Made by a program: the position numbers and the translations under genes | DNA from: Pseudomonas fulva | GTDB taxonomy: Bacteria > Pseudomonadota > Gammaproteobacteria > Pseudomonadales > Pseudomonadaceae | Length of the DNA: 64,000 nucleotides | Assembly: GCF_015680705.1 (NCBI RefSeq) | Contig: NZ_JADNYP010000011.1 | Location: forward strand, 1-64,000 | Reading direction: 5' to 3' | Notes under the pieces: model-generated | Seen by the model: only the letters and a program-made list of their open reading frames with translations | The model's database searches: none | Told to the model about the DNA's origin: nothing | Shown: positions 43,812 through 54,215 of the stretch, one piece after another | Layout of the letters: every line of letters starts with the position of its first letter | Position numbering within the stretch: the first letter of the stretch is position 1

Positions 43812-44458
43812 ACGACCAGGCTTTCAGTGCTGCCGAGCGGGCAGCGGTGTACCGGGCCATCGGCGAGCGCCGGGACATGCGTCACTTCTGCGGCGGGCAG
43901 GTGCCACCGGAGCTGCTGGCGCGCCTGCTGGCCGCGGCGCACCAGGCGCCCAGCGTCGGGCTGATGCAGCCCTGGCGTTTCATCCGGATCAGCGACGCGG
44001 CACTGCGCGCCAGGATCCAGGCCCAGGTTGAAGAAGAGCGCATACGTACTGCCCAGGCCCTGGGCGAGCGCTCCGAGCAGTTCATGAAACTCAAGGTCGA
44101 AGGCATCGCCGAGTGCGCCGAAGTGCTGGTCGCGGCCCTGATGGACAAGCGCGAGGCGCATGTCTTCGGGCGCCGAACCCTGCCCGAGATGGACCTGGCT
44201 TCGCTGGCCTGTGCCATCCAGAATCTCTGGCTGGCGGCGCGCGCCGAAGGCTTGGGGATGGGCTGGGTCTCGCTGTTCGATCCGCAGGCGCTCGGCCAGT
44301 TGCTGGGCATGCCGAGCGGGGCCAAGCCGGTGGCGATACTCTGCCTGGGGCCGGTCGAGGCTTTCTACCCGGCGCCGATGCTGGTGCTGGAGAACTGGGC
44401 CGAGGAGCGTGCGCTCGAGACCCTGGTGTATGAAAACCAGTGGGGGAGCCAGCCATGA
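43808..44458 (+). CDS. bluB: 5,6-dimethylbenzimidazole synthase
   Basis: BluB fragments reduced flavin with O2 to make DMB, the lower ligand of B12, and is a mark of aerobic cobalamin synthesis. The 216-residue nitroreductase-like protein has [17 protein letters not shown], the [17 protein letters not shown] segment and [12 protein letters not shown]. The start overlaps the cobB stop by four bases. Confidence 0.95.
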   Translation: MNDQAFSAAERAAVYRAIGERRDMRHFCGGQVPPELLARLLAAAHQAPSVGLMQPWRFIRISDAALRARIQAQVEEERIRTAQALGERSEQFMKLKVEGIAECAEVLVAALMDKREAHVFGRRTLPEMDLASLACAIQNLWLAARAEGLGMGWVSLFDPQALGQLLGMPSGAKPVAILCLGPVEAFYPAPMLVLENWAEERALETLVYENQWGSQP

Positions 44459-45363
44459 GCATCGCCTTGCTGGTCGTGATGGGCGTGGCCCTGGACGCCT
44501 TGCTTGGCGAGCCGCGCCGGCATCATCCACTGGTGGCGTTCGGACGGCTGGCCAGTCGCCTGGAAAAACGCCTCAATGCTGGCGGGCGCGGCTGGCGTAG
44601 CCACGGTGTCACGGCCTGGTTTATCGCCGTGGTGCCGCTGACCCTGGTCGTGCTGATCCTTTCCTGGCTGCCGGGCATCGGCTGGCTGGTCGATGCGCTG
44701 GCGCTGTACTGCGCCCTGGGCATGCGCAGCCTGGGCGAGCATGTGCTGCCGGTGGCCCAGGCGCTACGCCAGGGCGACCTGGCGCAGGCGCGCCAGCGGG
44801 TCGGCTACCTGGTCAGCCGCGAGACCGCGGAACTGGACGAGCCGGCGGTGGCGCGGGCGGCGACCGAGTCGGTGCTGGAAAACGGCAGCGACGCGGTGTT
44901 CGCCGCCCTGTTCTGGTTCGTCGTCGCCGGGGCGCCCGGCGTGGTGCTGTATCGCCTGAGCAATACCCTCGATGCCATGTGGGGCTATCGCAACGAACGC
45001 TTCGAGCGCTTCGGCTGGGCCGCTGCGCGCATCGACGATGTGCTCAATTTCCTGCCGGCGCGGCTGGTGGCGCTGACTTACGCACTGCTCGGCAAGACGC
45101 GCCTGGCGCTGGCCTGCTGGCGTCGCCAGGCGCCCTTGTGGGACAGCCCCAATGCCGGACCAGTGATGGCAGCGGGGGCAGGAGCCCTGGGCGTCGAGCT
45201 GGGCGGCCCGGCGATCTACCATGGCCAGCTCCACGAGCGCGCGCGCCTGGGCCAGGGGCCGGTGGCCGATGCCGGGTCGATCGAGCATGGCTGGAACCTG
45301 GTGCGCCGTGGCGTCTGGCTATGGCTGTTGCTGATCTGCCTGGGGAGTCATCTGTTTGATTGA
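44455..45363 (+). CDS. cobD: Adenosylcobinamide-phosphate synthase
   Basis: CobD (CbiB) joins aminopropanol (phosphate) to the corrin propionate side chain. It is a 302-residue multispanning membrane protein. The family landmarks are [18 protein letters not shown] near the N-terminus, the [21 protein letters not shown] segment and the [19 protein letters not shown] region. It overlaps bluB by four bases. Confidence 0.95.
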   Translation: MSIALLVVMGVALDALLGEPRRHHPLVAFGRLASRLEKRLNAGGRGWRSHGVTAWFIAVVPLTLVVLILSWLPGIGWLVDALALYCALGMRSLGEHVLPVAQALRQGDLAQARQRVGYLVSRETAELDEPAVARAATESVLENGSDAVFAALFWFVVAGAPGVVLYRLSNTLDAMWGYRNERFERFGWAAARIDDVLNFLPARLVALTYALLGKTRLALACWRRQAPLWDSPNAGPVMAAGAGALGVELGGPAIYHGQLHERARLGQGPVADAGSIEHGWNLVRRGVWLWLLLICLGSHLFD

Positions 45364-46348
45364 GCATGGTGGACGCCTGCTCGGCGCGGTGCGCCAGTAC
45401 GGCATCGAGCGCGAGCGCTGGATCGACCTGTCCAGCGGCCTGGCGCCCTGGCCTTACCCGATCCCGCCGATCCCGCCGGACGCCTGGGCACGCCTGCCGG
45501 AAACCGAGGATGGCCTGGAGCAGGCCGCCCGCGACTACTATCGAGCGCATCAGGTGCTGGCACTGGCCGGTTCCCAGGCCGCCATCCAGGCGCTGCCATA
45601 CTTGCGTGCGCGCAGCCGTGTCGGCGTGTTGTCGCCTTGCTATGCCGAGCATCCGCATGCTTGGCGAGAAGCCGGGCATGCGCTGCTGGAGCTGCGCGAT
45701 GGGCAGGTCGACGCCGAGCTGGACAACCTCGATGTGCTGCTGCTGGTCAACCCCAACAACCCGACCGGCCGGCGCGTGCCACGCGAGCGGCTGCTCGACT
45801 GGCATGCCCGGCTGGCCGCCCGTGGCGGCTGGCTGCTGGTCGATGAAGCGTTCATGGACAGCACGCCCGAGCAGAGCGTGGCGGGCCAGGCCGACCGGCC
45901 CGGGCTGATCGTGTTGCGCTCGTTCGGCAAGTTCTTCGGCTTGGCCGGCGTGCGCCTGGGCTTCGTCGTCGCCGAGCAGGCCTTGCTGGCCCGTCTGGCC
46001 GAGCGCCTCGGGCCTTGGACCGTCAGCGGGCCGGCACGCATCGTCGGCCAGGCGTGCCTGGCCGATGTCGCGCGCCATCGGCTCCAGGCCCAGCGCTGCG
46101 CCGAGGCGAGCCGGCGGCTGGCCGCGCTGCTTGGCGACAGCGGGCTGCCGCCGACGGGAAGCTGCGATCTGTTCCAGTACATCGCCACGCCCCTGGCCGC
46201 ACCCTTGCATGAGCACCTGGCCCGTTGCGGCATCCTGGTGCGCCTGTTCGTCGAGCCGGCGGCGGTGCGCCTGGGCCTGCCCGCCGAGCCCGCGCACTGG
46301 CAGCGCCTGCGCCAAGCCCTGGAAGCCTTCGACAAGGAATCGACATGA
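45356..46348 (+). CDS. cobC: L-threonine-O-3-phosphate decarboxylase
   Basis: This PLP enzyme of the aminotransferase fold makes aminopropanol phosphate for the corrinoid side chain. The 330-residue protein starts at a TTG (45356), reading [16 protein letters not shown], and overlaps cobD by eight bases. The PLP lysine is in [16 protein letters not shown], and [11 protein letters not shown] is the phosphate/substrate loop. The TTG start is the best fit because homologues begin at this residue. Confidence 0.92.
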   Translation: MIEHGGRLLGAVRQYGIERERWIDLSSGLAPWPYPIPPIPPDAWARLPETEDGLEQAARDYYRAHQVLALAGSQAAIQALPYLRARSRVGVLSPCYAEHPHAWREAGHALLELRDGQVDAELDNLDVLLLVNPNNPTGRRVPRERLLDWHARLAARGGWLLVDEAFMDSTPEQSVAGQADRPGLIVLRSFGKFFGLAGVRLGFVVAEQALLARLAERLGPWTVSGPARIVGQACLADVARHRLQAQRCAEASRRLAALLGDSGLPPTGSCDLFQYIATPLAAPLHEHLARCGILVRLFVEPAAVRLGLPAEPAHWQRLRQALEAFDKEST

Positions 46349-47799
46349 CCACCTTGATGGTGCAAGGCACCACCTCCGACGCCGGCAAGAGCACGCTGGT
46401 GACTGCTCTGTGCCGCTGGCTGCTGCGCCAGGGTGTCGGCGTGGTGCCGTTCAAGCCGCAGAACATGGCGCTCAACAGCGCCGTGACCGCCGACGGCGGC
46501 GAGATCGGTCGGGCCCAGGCGGTACAGGCCCAGGCCTGCCGCCTGGCGCCACACACCGACATGAACCCGGTGCTGCTCAAGCCCAACAGCGATACCGGTG
46601 CCCAGGTGATCGTCCACGGCCGGGCGGTGACCAGCATGAACGCGGTCGCCTACCACGACTACAAGGCCATCGCCATGCAGGCGGTGCTGGCCTCGCACCA
46701 GCGCTTGAGCCAGGCCTACCCGGTGGTCATGGTCGAAGGCGCCGGCTCGCCCGCCGAGATCAATCTGCGTGCTGGCGACATTGCCAACATGGGCTTTGCC
46801 GAAGCCGTCGACTGCCCGGTGATCCTGGTGGCCGACATCAACCGCGGCGGGGTCTTCGCCCATCTGGTCGGGACCCTCGAGCTGCTCTCGCCTAGCGAGC
46901 AGGCACGGGTGCATGGCTTCGTCATCAATCGCTTCCGCGGCGACATCGCCTTGCTGCAGCCGGGCCTGGACTGGCTCGAACAGCGTACCGGCAAGCCGGT
47001 GCTCGGCGTGCTGCCCTACGTCACCGACCTGCACCTGGAGGCCGAAGATGCCATCGACGCGCGCCAGGCCGTCAAGCATGGCCCATTGCTCAAGGTGATC
47101 GTCCCGGTCCTGCCACGCATCAGCAACCACACCGACTTCGACCCGTTGCGCCTGCACCCGCAGGTGGATCTGCAATTCATCGGGCCAGGCCAGCCGATCC
47201 CGGCCGCCGACCTGATCATCCTGCCTGGCTCCAAGAGCGTGCGCGCCGACCTGGCACAGTTGCGCGCGCGCGGCTGGGAGCAGGCCATTGCCCGCCACCT
47301 GCGCTATGGCGGCAAGCTGATCGGTATCTGTGGCGGGCTGCAGATGCTGGGCCTTCAGGTGCATGATCCGCTGGGGCTGGAAGGGCCGGCCGGCTCTAGT
47401 CCGGGGCTGGGCCTGCTGGACTACGCCACCGTGCTCGAGGCGCACAAGCAGCTACGCAATGTCAGCGGTACCCTGGCGCTGGACCAGGTGCCGATCGCCG
47501 GCTACGAGATCCATGCCGGCGTCACCAGCGGCCCGGCGTTGTACCGACCGGCGGTGCGGCTGGCCGATGGGCGCTGCGATGGCGCCATCAGCGCCGACGG
47601 CCAGATCCTGGCGACCTACCTGCACGGGCTGTTCGAAGACAGTCGCTCGTGCGCGGCACTGCTGCGCTGGGCCGGGCTCGAAGCGGTACAGCGCGTGGAT
47701 TACCAGGCCATGCGCGAGCGCGACATCGAGCGTCTGGCCGACCTGGTCGAACGTCACATGGATACCACACGCCTGCGCGCGCTTTGCGGAGTAGCCTGA
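46345..47799 (+). CDS. cobQ: Cobyric acid synthase
   Basis: CobQ amidates positions b, d, e and g of adenosylcobyrinic acid a,c-diamide. The 484-residue protein has the P-loop [29 protein letters not shown] and [13 protein letters not shown] in the synthetase half. The glutaminase half has the Cys in [10 protein letters not shown] and the His in YLHGLFED. It overlaps the cobC stop by four bases. Confidence 0.97.
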   Translation: MTTLMVQGTTSDAGKSTLVTALCRWLLRQGVGVVPFKPQNMALNSAVTADGGEIGRAQAVQAQACRLAPHTDMNPVLLKPNSDTGAQVIVHGRAVTSMNAVAYHDYKAIAMQAVLASHQRLSQAYPVVMVEGAGSPAEINLRAGDIANMGFAEAVDCPVILVADINRGGVFAHLVGTLELLSPSEQARVHGFVINRFRGDIALLQPGLDWLEQRTGKPVLGVLPYVTDLHLEAEDAIDARQAVKHGPLLKVIVPVLPRISNHTDFDPLRLHPQVDLQFIGPGQPIPAADLIILPGSKSVRADLAQLRARGWEQAIARHLRYGGKLIGICGGLQMLGLQVHDPLGLEGPAGSSPGLGLLDYATVLEAHKQLRNVSGTLALDQVPIAGYEIHAGVTSGPALYRPAVRLADGRCDGAISADGQILATYLHGLFEDSRSCAALLRWAGLEAVQRVDYQAMRERDIERLADLVERHMDTTRLRALCGVA

Positions 47800-47800
47800 C

Positions 47801-48322
47801 ATGCGCACCTTGATCCTCGGCGGCGCCCGCTCCGGCAAGAGCCGCATGGCCGAACGGTTGGCCAGCGACAGCGGCCAGGCGGTGACCTACATCGCCACCA
47901 GCGAACCGCTCGATGGCGAAATGAACGCACGCGTGCAGTTGCATCGCGACCGGCGCCCGGCCGAGTGGGGCCTGATCGAGGAACCGCTGGCCCTGGCCGA
48001 CATCCTTCAGGCCGAAGCTGGCCAGGGGCGTTGCCTGCTGGTGGACTGCCTGACCCTGTGGCTGACCAACCTCCTGATGCTCGATGACGACCGGCGCCTG
48101 GCTGCCGAGCGTGACGCCTTGCTCGGTTGCCTGGAGCGTTTGCCGGGCACGCTGATTCTGGTCAGCAACGAAACCGGCCTTGGCGTGGTCCCGCTGGGCG
48201 AACTGACCCGACGCTACGTCGATCAGGCCGGCTGGCTGCACCAGGCCGTGGCCGAGCGCTGCCAGCGTGTCGTGCTGAGCGTCGCCGGCCTCCCTCTCAT
48301 GCTCAAAGGACCTGCCTTATGA
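47801..48322 (+). CDS. cobU: Adenosylcobinamide kinase / guanylyltransferase
   Basis: This bifunctional enzyme phosphorylates adenosylcobinamide and adds GMP to give AdoCbi-GDP. The 173-residue protein has P-loop [27 protein letters not shown] and the [22 protein letters not shown] motif. Called CobP in pseudomonad nomenclature. It starts one base after the cobQ stop. Confidence 0.95.
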   Translation: MRTLILGGARSGKSRMAERLASDSGQAVTYIATSEPLDGEMNARVQLHRDRRPAEWGLIEEPLALADILQAEAGQGRCLLVDCLTLWLTNLLMLDDDRRLAAERDALLGCLERLPGTLILVSNETGLGVVPLGELTRRYVDQAGWLHQAVAERCQRVVLSVAGLPLMLKGPAL

Positions 48323-49374
48323 ACCCAGCCTGGTGGCGTGACGCCTGCCGCCCTCTCGACCAATACGCCCGGCAGCAGGCCGAGGCTCGCCAGCGCCAGT
48401 TGACCAAGCCCGCCGGCTCGCTCGGCCAGCTCGAGACCCTGGCGGTACGTCTCGCCGCCCTTCAGGGGCGCGAGCGACCCAGCCTGGAGCGTATCGGCAT
48501 CACCGTCTTCGCCGGTGACCACGGCGTGGTGCAGGAGGGCGTCTCTGCCTATCCCCAGGCGGTCACCGCGCAGATGCTGGGCAACTTCGTCAACGGCGGC
48601 GCAGCGATCAGCGTGTTGGCGCGCCAGCTTGGCGCAGCGCTGGAAGTGGTCGACCTGGGCACCATCGAGCCAGACCTGCAGTTGCCAGGCGTACGGCACC
48701 TGCGCCTGGGCCTGGGCACAGCCAATTTCACCCGGCAGGCGGCCATGACCGAAACGCAGCTGGCCGCCGCCCTGCAAGCCGGCCAGGCTGCCGCCGGACG
48801 CGCTGCTGCTGACGGCGCGCAATTGTTCATCGGCGGCGAGATGGGCATCGGCAATACCACCGCCGCCGCTGCCCTGGCCTGCGCGCTGCTGGACTGCCCA
48901 GCACTCGAGCTGAGCGGCCCGGGCACCGGCCTCGACCAGGCCGGCGTGCACCACAAGGCCGCGGTGATCGAACGAGCACGAGCGTTGCATCAGGTGCGCC
49001 GGGATCAACCACTGCGCGCTGCCGCCTGTCTCGGTGGCTTCGAGCTCGCGGCCTTGGCCGGTGCCTACCTGAGCTGTGCCCAGCGTGGCATCGCGGTACT
49101 GGTCGATGGGTTCATCTGCAGCGTGGCGGCCCTGCTGGCGGTGCGCTTGAACCCAGGGTGCCGGGACTGGCTGCTGTTCGCTCACCAGGGCGCCGAACCG
49201 GGCCACCAGAGGCTGCTCGCCGCCTTGCAGGCCGAACCCTTGCTGGCCCTCGGCCTGCGCCTGGGCGAAGGCAGCGGCGCGGCCCTGGCAGTGCCGCTGC
49301 TGCGCCTGGCGTGTGCCTTGCACGGCGACATGGCCACCTTCGCCGAAGCCGCCGTGGCAGACCGGCCGGCATGA
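48319..49374 (+). CDS. cobT: Nicotinate-nucleotide:DMB phosphoribosyltransferase
   Basis: CobT transfers ribose phosphate from nicotinate mononucleotide to DMB, forming alpha-ribazole phosphate. The 351-residue protein shows [33 protein letters not shown] and [14 protein letters not shown], with [14 protein letters not shown] further on. It overlaps cobU by four bases. P. aeruginosa calls this gene cobU, so symbols differ between nomenclatures. Confidence 0.96.
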   Translation: MNPAWWRDACRPLDQYARQQAEARQRQLTKPAGSLGQLETLAVRLAALQGRERPSLERIGITVFAGDHGVVQEGVSAYPQAVTAQMLGNFVNGGAAISVLARQLGAALEVVDLGTIEPDLQLPGVRHLRLGLGTANFTRQAAMTETQLAAALQAGQAAAGRAAADGAQLFIGGEMGIGNTTAAAALACALLDCPALELSGPGTGLDQAGVHHKAAVIERARALHQVRRDQPLRAAACLGGFELAALAGAYLSCAQRGIAVLVDGFICSVAALLAVRLNPGCRDWLLFAHQGAEPGHQRLLAALQAEPLLALGLRLGEGSGAALAVPLLRLACALHGDMATFAEAAVADRPA

Positions 49375-49940
49375 TCCTCGACCTCTTGCGCCACGGCCAG
49401 ACCGAGCAAGGTGGCGGGTTGCGTGGCAGCCTCGACGACGCCCTGACCGCCGAAGGCTGGGCGCAGATGCAGGCCGCGCTCGTCGATGCCGGCCCGTGGC
49501 AGGCCCTGGCCAGCTCGCCGCTGCAGCGCTGCGCGCGTTTTGCCGAAGTGCTCGGCCAGCGCCTGGACCTGCCGGTCAGCCTGGAACCGGGCCTGCGCGA
49601 GTTGCATTTCGGCGCTTGGGAAGGCCGCAGCGCCGCGCAGCTCATGCAGACCGACGCCGAGGCGCTGGGGGCATTCTGGTCTGATCCTTATGCCTTCACG
49701 CCGCCAGCCGGCGAGCCGGTCAGCGCCTTCGCCGAACGGGTCATGGCCGCGCTGCGGGACTTGCACCAACGCCACGCCGGTCAACGGGTGCTGCTGGTCA
49801 CCCATGGTGGGGTCATGCGCCTGCTGCTGGCGCAAGCACGCGGCCTGCCGCGCGAGCAGTTGTTGCAGGTGGAAGTCGCCCATGGCGCCCTGGTGCGCCT
49901 GGCCGTGGCTGCGGACGGCCAACTGCGCGAGGTGGTCTGA
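49371..49940 (+). CDS. Alpha-ribazole phosphatase (histidine phosphatase)
   Basis: This 189-residue protein has the phosphoglycerate-mutase signature [11 protein letters not shown] with catalytic His and the later [11 protein letters not shown]. In a cob operon this family removes phosphate from alpha-ribazole phosphate. The gene is often also called cobC, which clashes with the decarboxylase gene above. It overlaps cobT by four bases. Confidence 0.9.
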   Translation: MILDLLRHGQTEQGGGLRGSLDDALTAEGWAQMQAALVDAGPWQALASSPLQRCARFAEVLGQRLDLPVSLEPGLRELHFGAWEGRSAAQLMQTDAEALGAFWSDPYAFTPPAGEPVSAFAERVMAALRDLHQRHAGQRVLLVTHGGVMRLLLAQARGLPREQLLQVEVAHGALVRLAVAADGQLREVV

Positions 49941-49941
49941 C

Positions 49942-50679
49942 ATGCTGCCGTTCTGGATCGCCCTGCAATTTCTCGGCAGCCTGCCCATCAGCCTGCCAGG
50001 CATGCCCAGCCCCGCTCAGCTCGGGCGTTCGCTGCTTTGCTATCCGCTGGTCGGCCTGCTGTTCGGCCTGCTGCTGCTGGGCGCCAGCTGGTTGCTGGAG
50101 GGTAGCGCCAGTTACCTGCATGCCGGTCTCGTGCTCTGCCTGTGGGTGCTGCTCAGCGGCGCCTTGCACCTCGATGGCCTGGCCGACAGCGCCGACGCCT
50201 GGCTTGGCGGCTTCGGCGATCGTGAGCGCACCCTGCGCATCATGAAGGACCCGCGTAGTGGGCCGATCGCCGTGGTGACCCTGGTGCTGGTGCTGCTGCT
50301 CAAGTTCTGCGCCATCCTGGCCTTGGTCGAAAACGGCGACACCATCGCGCTGCTGCTCGCGCCGCTGATTGGCCGGGCAGGGCTGCTGGGGTTGTTCCTC
50401 AGCACGCCTTACGTACGTCCCGGCGGCCTTGGCCAGGCCCTGGCCAGTCATCTGCCCAGACCGGCAGGCCGCTGGGTCCTGATCGCCAGCGCCCTGGCCT
50501 GCCTGCTGGCAGGAGACCGCGGCGTGCTCGCACTGCTGGTCGCCAGCCTGGCCTTCGCCTGGCTGCGCAGCATGATGATGCGCAGGCTGGGCGGCACCAC
50601 CGGCGATACTGCCGGTGCGTTGCTGGAGCTGATCGAGTTGGCCGTGCTGCTGGCGGCGGCATTGGCGGCAGGCCACTGA
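49942..50679 (+). CDS. cobS: Adenosylcobinamide-GDP ribazoletransferase (cobalamin synthase)
   Basis: CobS (CobV) joins AdoCbi-GDP and alpha-ribazole, the last step of B12 assembly, in the inner membrane. The 245-residue protein is very hydrophobic. It has the acidic active-site motif GALHLDGLADSADAWLGG and then MKDPRSGPIAVVTLV. It ends the cobO-to-cobS operon. Confidence 0.95.
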   Translation: MLPFWIALQFLGSLPISLPGMPSPAQLGRSLLCYPLVGLLFGLLLLGASWLLEGSASYLHAGLVLCLWVLLSGALHLDGLADSADAWLGGFGDRERTLRIMKDPRSGPIAVVTLVLVLLLKFCAILALVENGDTIALLLAPLIGRAGLLGLFLSTPYVRPGGLGQALASHLPRPAGRWVLIASALACLLAGDRGVLALLVASLAFAWLRSMMMRRLGGTTGDTAGALLELIELAVLLAAALAAGH

Positions 50680-50838
50680 GCCGTAGGAGCGGACGCCGCC
50701 GGGGCGCCCCAGCACGGTGGCAGAGTTGCCAGTCGAAACCCGAAGTTGCCGCCGTAACCCCTGGTAAAACTCCAGCAGGTGCCCTCCCATGGAACAGCGC
50801 ATACATTCGCACCTTTCCAACCGCGCCAGGGAGGCACG

Positions 50839-52017
50839 ATGCTTCGACTTCTCTTCGCCTGCCTGCTCCTGCTGAGCAGCCAATCCCTTGCCGCCGCCGA
50901 CCTGATCGATTTCTGGGATACGCCTCGGCACGGTGGCAACAGTTTCAACCGCCTGCCGCCAGACCAGGCCTATTTCGATGCCCTCAAAGGCTACGGGGCC
51001 ACCTGGGTGCGGTTGTCCTACGACAAGTGGCAGCCGGCCGGGCGGGACTTCCTGCTGGGTAGTGCCGATCGCTACCGGGGCCTCGACCAGGCTGATCTGC
51101 GCCAATTGCGCGAAGTGCTCGATCGTGCGCACCAGGCTGGCCTGAAGGTGGTGATCGCGCCACTGTCCCTGCCGGGCATGCGCTGGTCGCAGAACAACGG
51201 GGGGCGCTTCGACGATCGCCTCTGGCAGGACAAGGCCTGGTGGGACCAGGCGGCGGCGTTCTGGCGGGACCTGGCCACGGCGCTCCGGGACCATCCGGCA
51301 GTCGCGGCCTACAACCTGGTCAACGAACCGGCTCCGGAGAAGATCGGCGGACTGCCCGAGCACGCCGAGCCGGCACGCATGCTCGATTGGTATGCAGGCC
51401 AGCAAGGAGGGGCGCGGGACCTGCCGGCGTTCTATCGGCATGTACTCCAGGCCGTGCGCGAGGTCGATGCGCTGACGCCGGTCATGCTCGACGCTGGCTG
51501 GTTCGCCGCCGCCGACGCGTTCAGCTACTGGCCGGCAGCCCTGGATGACCCGCGCGTGCTGTACAGCGTGCATATGTATGAACCCTACGCGGCTACCAGC
51601 GCACCGAACATGGCCCGGGCCCGGCCCTATGCCTATCCGGGGCCCGTGCCGTTCGCCGGGCAGCGGCAAGACTGGAATGCCGAGCGCTTGGCGCGCTACC
51701 TACAGCAGCCGCTGGACTGGGCCGATACCCGCCAGGTGCCACGTTCGCGACTGGTAGTCGGCGAGTTCGGCTGCATGCGCCGTCTGGCCGGTTGCCCGCA
51801 GTACCTCGAGGATGTGCTGAGCGTGCTCGACCGGCACCGCCTGCATTGGGCGTTCTATAGCTTTCGCGAAGACAGCTGGGATGGCATGGACTACGAGCTG
51901 GGCGCCGCCAAGGTGCCGTGGCGCTACTGGCAGGCGATCGACAAGGGCGAGCCGGACCCTCTGGCACGCAAGCCCACCGCAGAATTCGAGCCGATCCGCC
52001 GACGCCTGCAACCATGA
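50839..52017 (+). CDS. Exported glycoside hydrolase family 5 (cellulase-like)
   Basis: This 392-residue protein has a signal peptide (MLRLLFACLLLLSSQSLAAA). The GH5 catalytic residues are the acid/base Glu in AYNLVNEPAPE and the nucleophile Glu in VVGEFGCMRRL, with His/Tyr in YSVHMYEPY. GH5 members cut beta-1,4-glucans or mannans; substrate is not predictable. A GGGAGG site precedes the ATG at 50839. A Pro-rich upstream in-frame start at 50779 is rejected. Confidence 0.85.
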   Translation: MLRLLFACLLLLSSQSLAAADLIDFWDTPRHGGNSFNRLPPDQAYFDALKGYGATWVRLSYDKWQPAGRDFLLGSADRYRGLDQADLRQLREVLDRAHQAGLKVVIAPLSLPGMRWSQNNGGRFDDRLWQDKAWWDQAAAFWRDLATALRDHPAVAAYNLVNEPAPEKIGGLPEHAEPARMLDWYAGQQGGARDLPAFYRHVLQAVREVDALTPVMLDAGWFAAADAFSYWPAALDDPRVLYSVHMYEPYAATSAPNMARARPYAYPGPVPFAGQRQDWNAERLARYLQQPLDWADTRQVPRSRLVVGEFGCMRRLAGCPQYLEDVLSVLDRHRLHWAFYSFREDSWDGMDYELGAAKVPWRYWQAIDKGEPDPLARKPTAEFEPIRRRLQP

Positions 52018-52226
52018 ACATGTTTGAAATATCTTGCCATACAACTTCAGGCGAGTATAAACATCCGTGATCCGGCTTTCCGGTGCCAGCGCGCATCCGG
52101 ACCGTCAGCATCACGTCCAAGCCATGCCTCGCGGACCGCAGCGCGCCCGGCCGGCGCGACGCTACCTGCCGGATCCATGACGACCAACGGGTCGCTACCC
52201 GCCAGCTTGCGCGCAGGAGGCATGAC

Positions 52227-53429
52227 ATGACATCGGTATGGCAAACCAGCGGCCGGATATTGCTCGGCGCGGCGCTGATCCTTGCGCTTTCGCTGGGCAT
52301 ACGCCACGGTTTCGGGCTGTTCCTGGCGCCGATGAGCAGCGATTTCGGTTGGGGCAGGGGCGTGTTCGCCTTCGCCATTGCCTTGCAGAACCTCGTATGG
52401 GGCCTGGCCCAGCCGTTCGCCGGCGCCTTGGCCGATCGACTCGGTGCCGGCCGCGTAGTGGCGATTGGCGGGGTGCTCTATGCGGCCGGCCTGATGCTCA
52501 TGGGCCAAGCGGATTCGCCATGGTCGCTTTCGCTCAGTGCCGGCCTGCTGATCGGCATCGGTCTTTCCGGCACCTCGTTCTCGGTGATCCTCGGCGTGGT
52601 CGGGCGGGCCGTGCCGCCCGAGAAGCGCAGCATGGCCATGGGCATCGCCAGCGCGGCGGGCTCCTTCGGCCAGTTTGCCATGTTGCCAGGCACGCTCGGC
52701 CTGATCGGCTGGCTAGGCTGGTCGGCGGCCTTGCTGATGCTGGGCTTGCTGGTGGCGTTCATCGTGCCGTTGGTCGGCATGTTGCGCGATCGGCCGCTGC
52801 CCAGCCATGGCGGCGACCAGACCCTGGGCGAGGCGCTACGCGAGGCCTGTACCCACAAAGGCTTCTGGCTATTGGCGCTTGGCTTTTTCGTCTGCGGCTT
52901 CCAGCTCGTGTTCATCGGCGTGCACCTGCCGGCCTATCTGGTCGACCAGCATCTACCGGCTGCCACCGGCACCACCGTGCTGGCGCTGGTCGGGCTGTTC
53001 AATATCGTCGGTACCTACACCGCCGGCTGGCTGGGTGGGCGGATGTCCAAGCCACGCCTGCTTAGCGCCTTGTACCTGTTGCGTGCGCTGGTGATCGTGC
53101 TGTTCCTCTGGATGCCGATCAGTACCATCAGCGCCTACCTGTTCGGCATGGCCATGGGGCTGCTCTGGCTGTCCACCGTGCCGCTGACCAACGGCACCAT
53201 CGCCACGCTCTTCGGCGTGCGCAACCTGTCGATGCTCGGTGGCATCGTGTTCCTTTTCCATCAGCTGGGCTCGTTCATGGGCGGCTGGCTCGGTGGCCTG
53301 GTCTATGACCGCACCGGCAGCTACGACCTGGTCTGGCAGGTCTCGATCCTGCTCAGCGTGCTAGCCGCCGCGCTCAACTGGCCGGTCCGCGAGCGCCCGG
53401 TCGGCAGGTTGCAGGCGGCGCCGGCATGA
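52227..53429 (+). CDS. MFS transporter
   Basis: This 400-residue major facilitator superfamily permease has twelve predicted helices. The motif GALADRLGAGRVVAIGG lies between helices 2 and 3 and a related motif (GGRMSKPRLL) between 8 and 9. The opening resembles monocarboxylate/oxalate-type members, but the substrate is unknown. The ATG at 52227 follows an AGGAGG site, and a nearby ATG at 52222 gives only a three-codon frame. Its stop overlaps the start of a 40-residue membrane ORF. Confidence 0.85.
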   Translation: MTSVWQTSGRILLGAALILALSLGIRHGFGLFLAPMSSDFGWGRGVFAFAIALQNLVWGLAQPFAGALADRLGAGRVVAIGGVLYAAGLMLMGQADSPWSLSLSAGLLIGIGLSGTSFSVILGVVGRAVPPEKRSMAMGIASAAGSFGQFAMLPGTLGLIGWLGWSAALLMLGLLVAFIVPLVGMLRDRPLPSHGGDQTLGEALREACTHKGFWLLALGFFVCGFQLVFIGVHLPAYLVDQHLPAATGTTVLALVGLFNIVGTYTAGWLGGRMSKPRLLSALYLLRALVIVLFLWMPISTISAYLFGMAMGLLWLSTVPLTNGTIATLFGVRNLSMLGGIVFLFHQLGSFMGGWLGGLVYDRTGSYDLVWQVSILLSVLAAALNWPVRERPVGRLQAAPA

Positions 53430-53548
53430 ATCGCTCGCGATTGGCCTGGCTGGCGATACCCGTCCTGCTGGCGCTGCTGGGCCTGGCCTGGTGGGGCTGG
53501 CAGGTGGGAGGCTTGGCGTTGATGCAGCTGGGCAGCGCCTTTTGCTAG
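53426..53548 (+). CDS. 40-residue predicted membrane protein coupled to the MFS gene
   Basis: The ATG at 53426 overlaps the MFS stop (ATGA). It encodes [19 protein letters not shown]... and ends in AFC. A short basic N-terminus is followed by a ~25-residue hydrophobic helix, consistent with a single-pass membrane protein. It may be a small partner of the permease. Coupling and codon content favour a real gene, but nothing else supports it. Confidence 0.5.
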   Translation: MNRSRLAWLAIPVLLALLGLAWWGWQVGGLALMQLGSAFC

Positions 53549-53594
53549 GCTTTTGTACGAAAAGACGCCAGGCGACTATCACAGGAGATCGGAG

Positions 53595-54146
53595 ATGCAT
53601 GCATGTAGGTTGGCGATTGCACTGCTGACGCTTTTCACGGCGAGCACGGCCTGGTCGGAGCAGTGCCCCGCCTTGCTGCAGGGTAGCCTGCCGCAGTTGA
53701 GCGGCAAACAAGAGATCGACCTGTGCGAGCGCTTCGCCGGCAAGCCTCTGGTGGTCATCAACACGGCCAGCTATTGCGGCTTCGCCCCCCAGTTCGAAGG
53801 GCTCGAGGCGGTTTACCAGAAGTATCACGGACAGGGGCTGGAAATGCTTGGCGTGCCCTCCAACGACTTCAAGCAGGAAGACGCCGACAGCGAGAAGACC
53901 GCCAAGGTCTGCTACGCCAACTACGGCGTGACCTTCACCATGACCAAGGCCCAGCCGGTTCGCGGCAAGGATGCCATCGCGCTGTTCGCCGAACTGGCAC
54001 GCCAGAGCAGCGCGCCGAAATGGAATTTCTACAAGTACGTGGTGGATCGTCACGGCAAGGTGATCGCCAGTTTCTCCAGCCTGACCAAGCCCGACGACCC
54101 GGAATTCAAGGCAGCGGTCGAAAAAGCCATCGCCTCGCGCCCTTGA
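53595..54146 (+). CDS. Exported glutathione peroxidase
   Basis: This 183-residue GPx-family protein has a signal peptide ([21 protein letters not shown]). It has the peroxidatic Cys in [16 protein letters not shown], the second motif [10 protein letters not shown] and the Trp of [11 protein letters not shown]. It has no selenocysteine and probably works as a thioredoxin- or thiol-dependent peroxidase in the periplasm. The ATG at 53595 has a GGAG site. Confidence 0.9.
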   Translation: MHACRLAIALLTLFTASTAWSEQCPALLQGSLPQLSGKQEIDLCERFAGKPLVVINTASYCGFAPQFEGLEAVYQKYHGQGLEMLGVPSNDFKQEDADSEKTAKVCYANYGVTFTMTKAQPVRGKDAIALFAELARQSSAPKWNFYKYVVDRHGKVIASFSSLTKPDDPEFKAAVEKAIASRP

Positions 54147-54170
54147 GCCGAAAGTGGCCCCGCTGCAAAC

Positions 54171-54197
54171 GAAGAACCGCCACGAGGGCGGTTCTTC
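54171..54197. terminator. Bidirectional terminator between gpx and fadL
   Basis: GAAGAACCGCC and GGCGGTTCTTC form a perfect 11-bp stem around an ACGAG loop between two convergent genes, without a long T-run. Confidence 0.75.
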
Positions 54198-54215
54198 GCA
54201 AGCGCTGAGCAGGAC

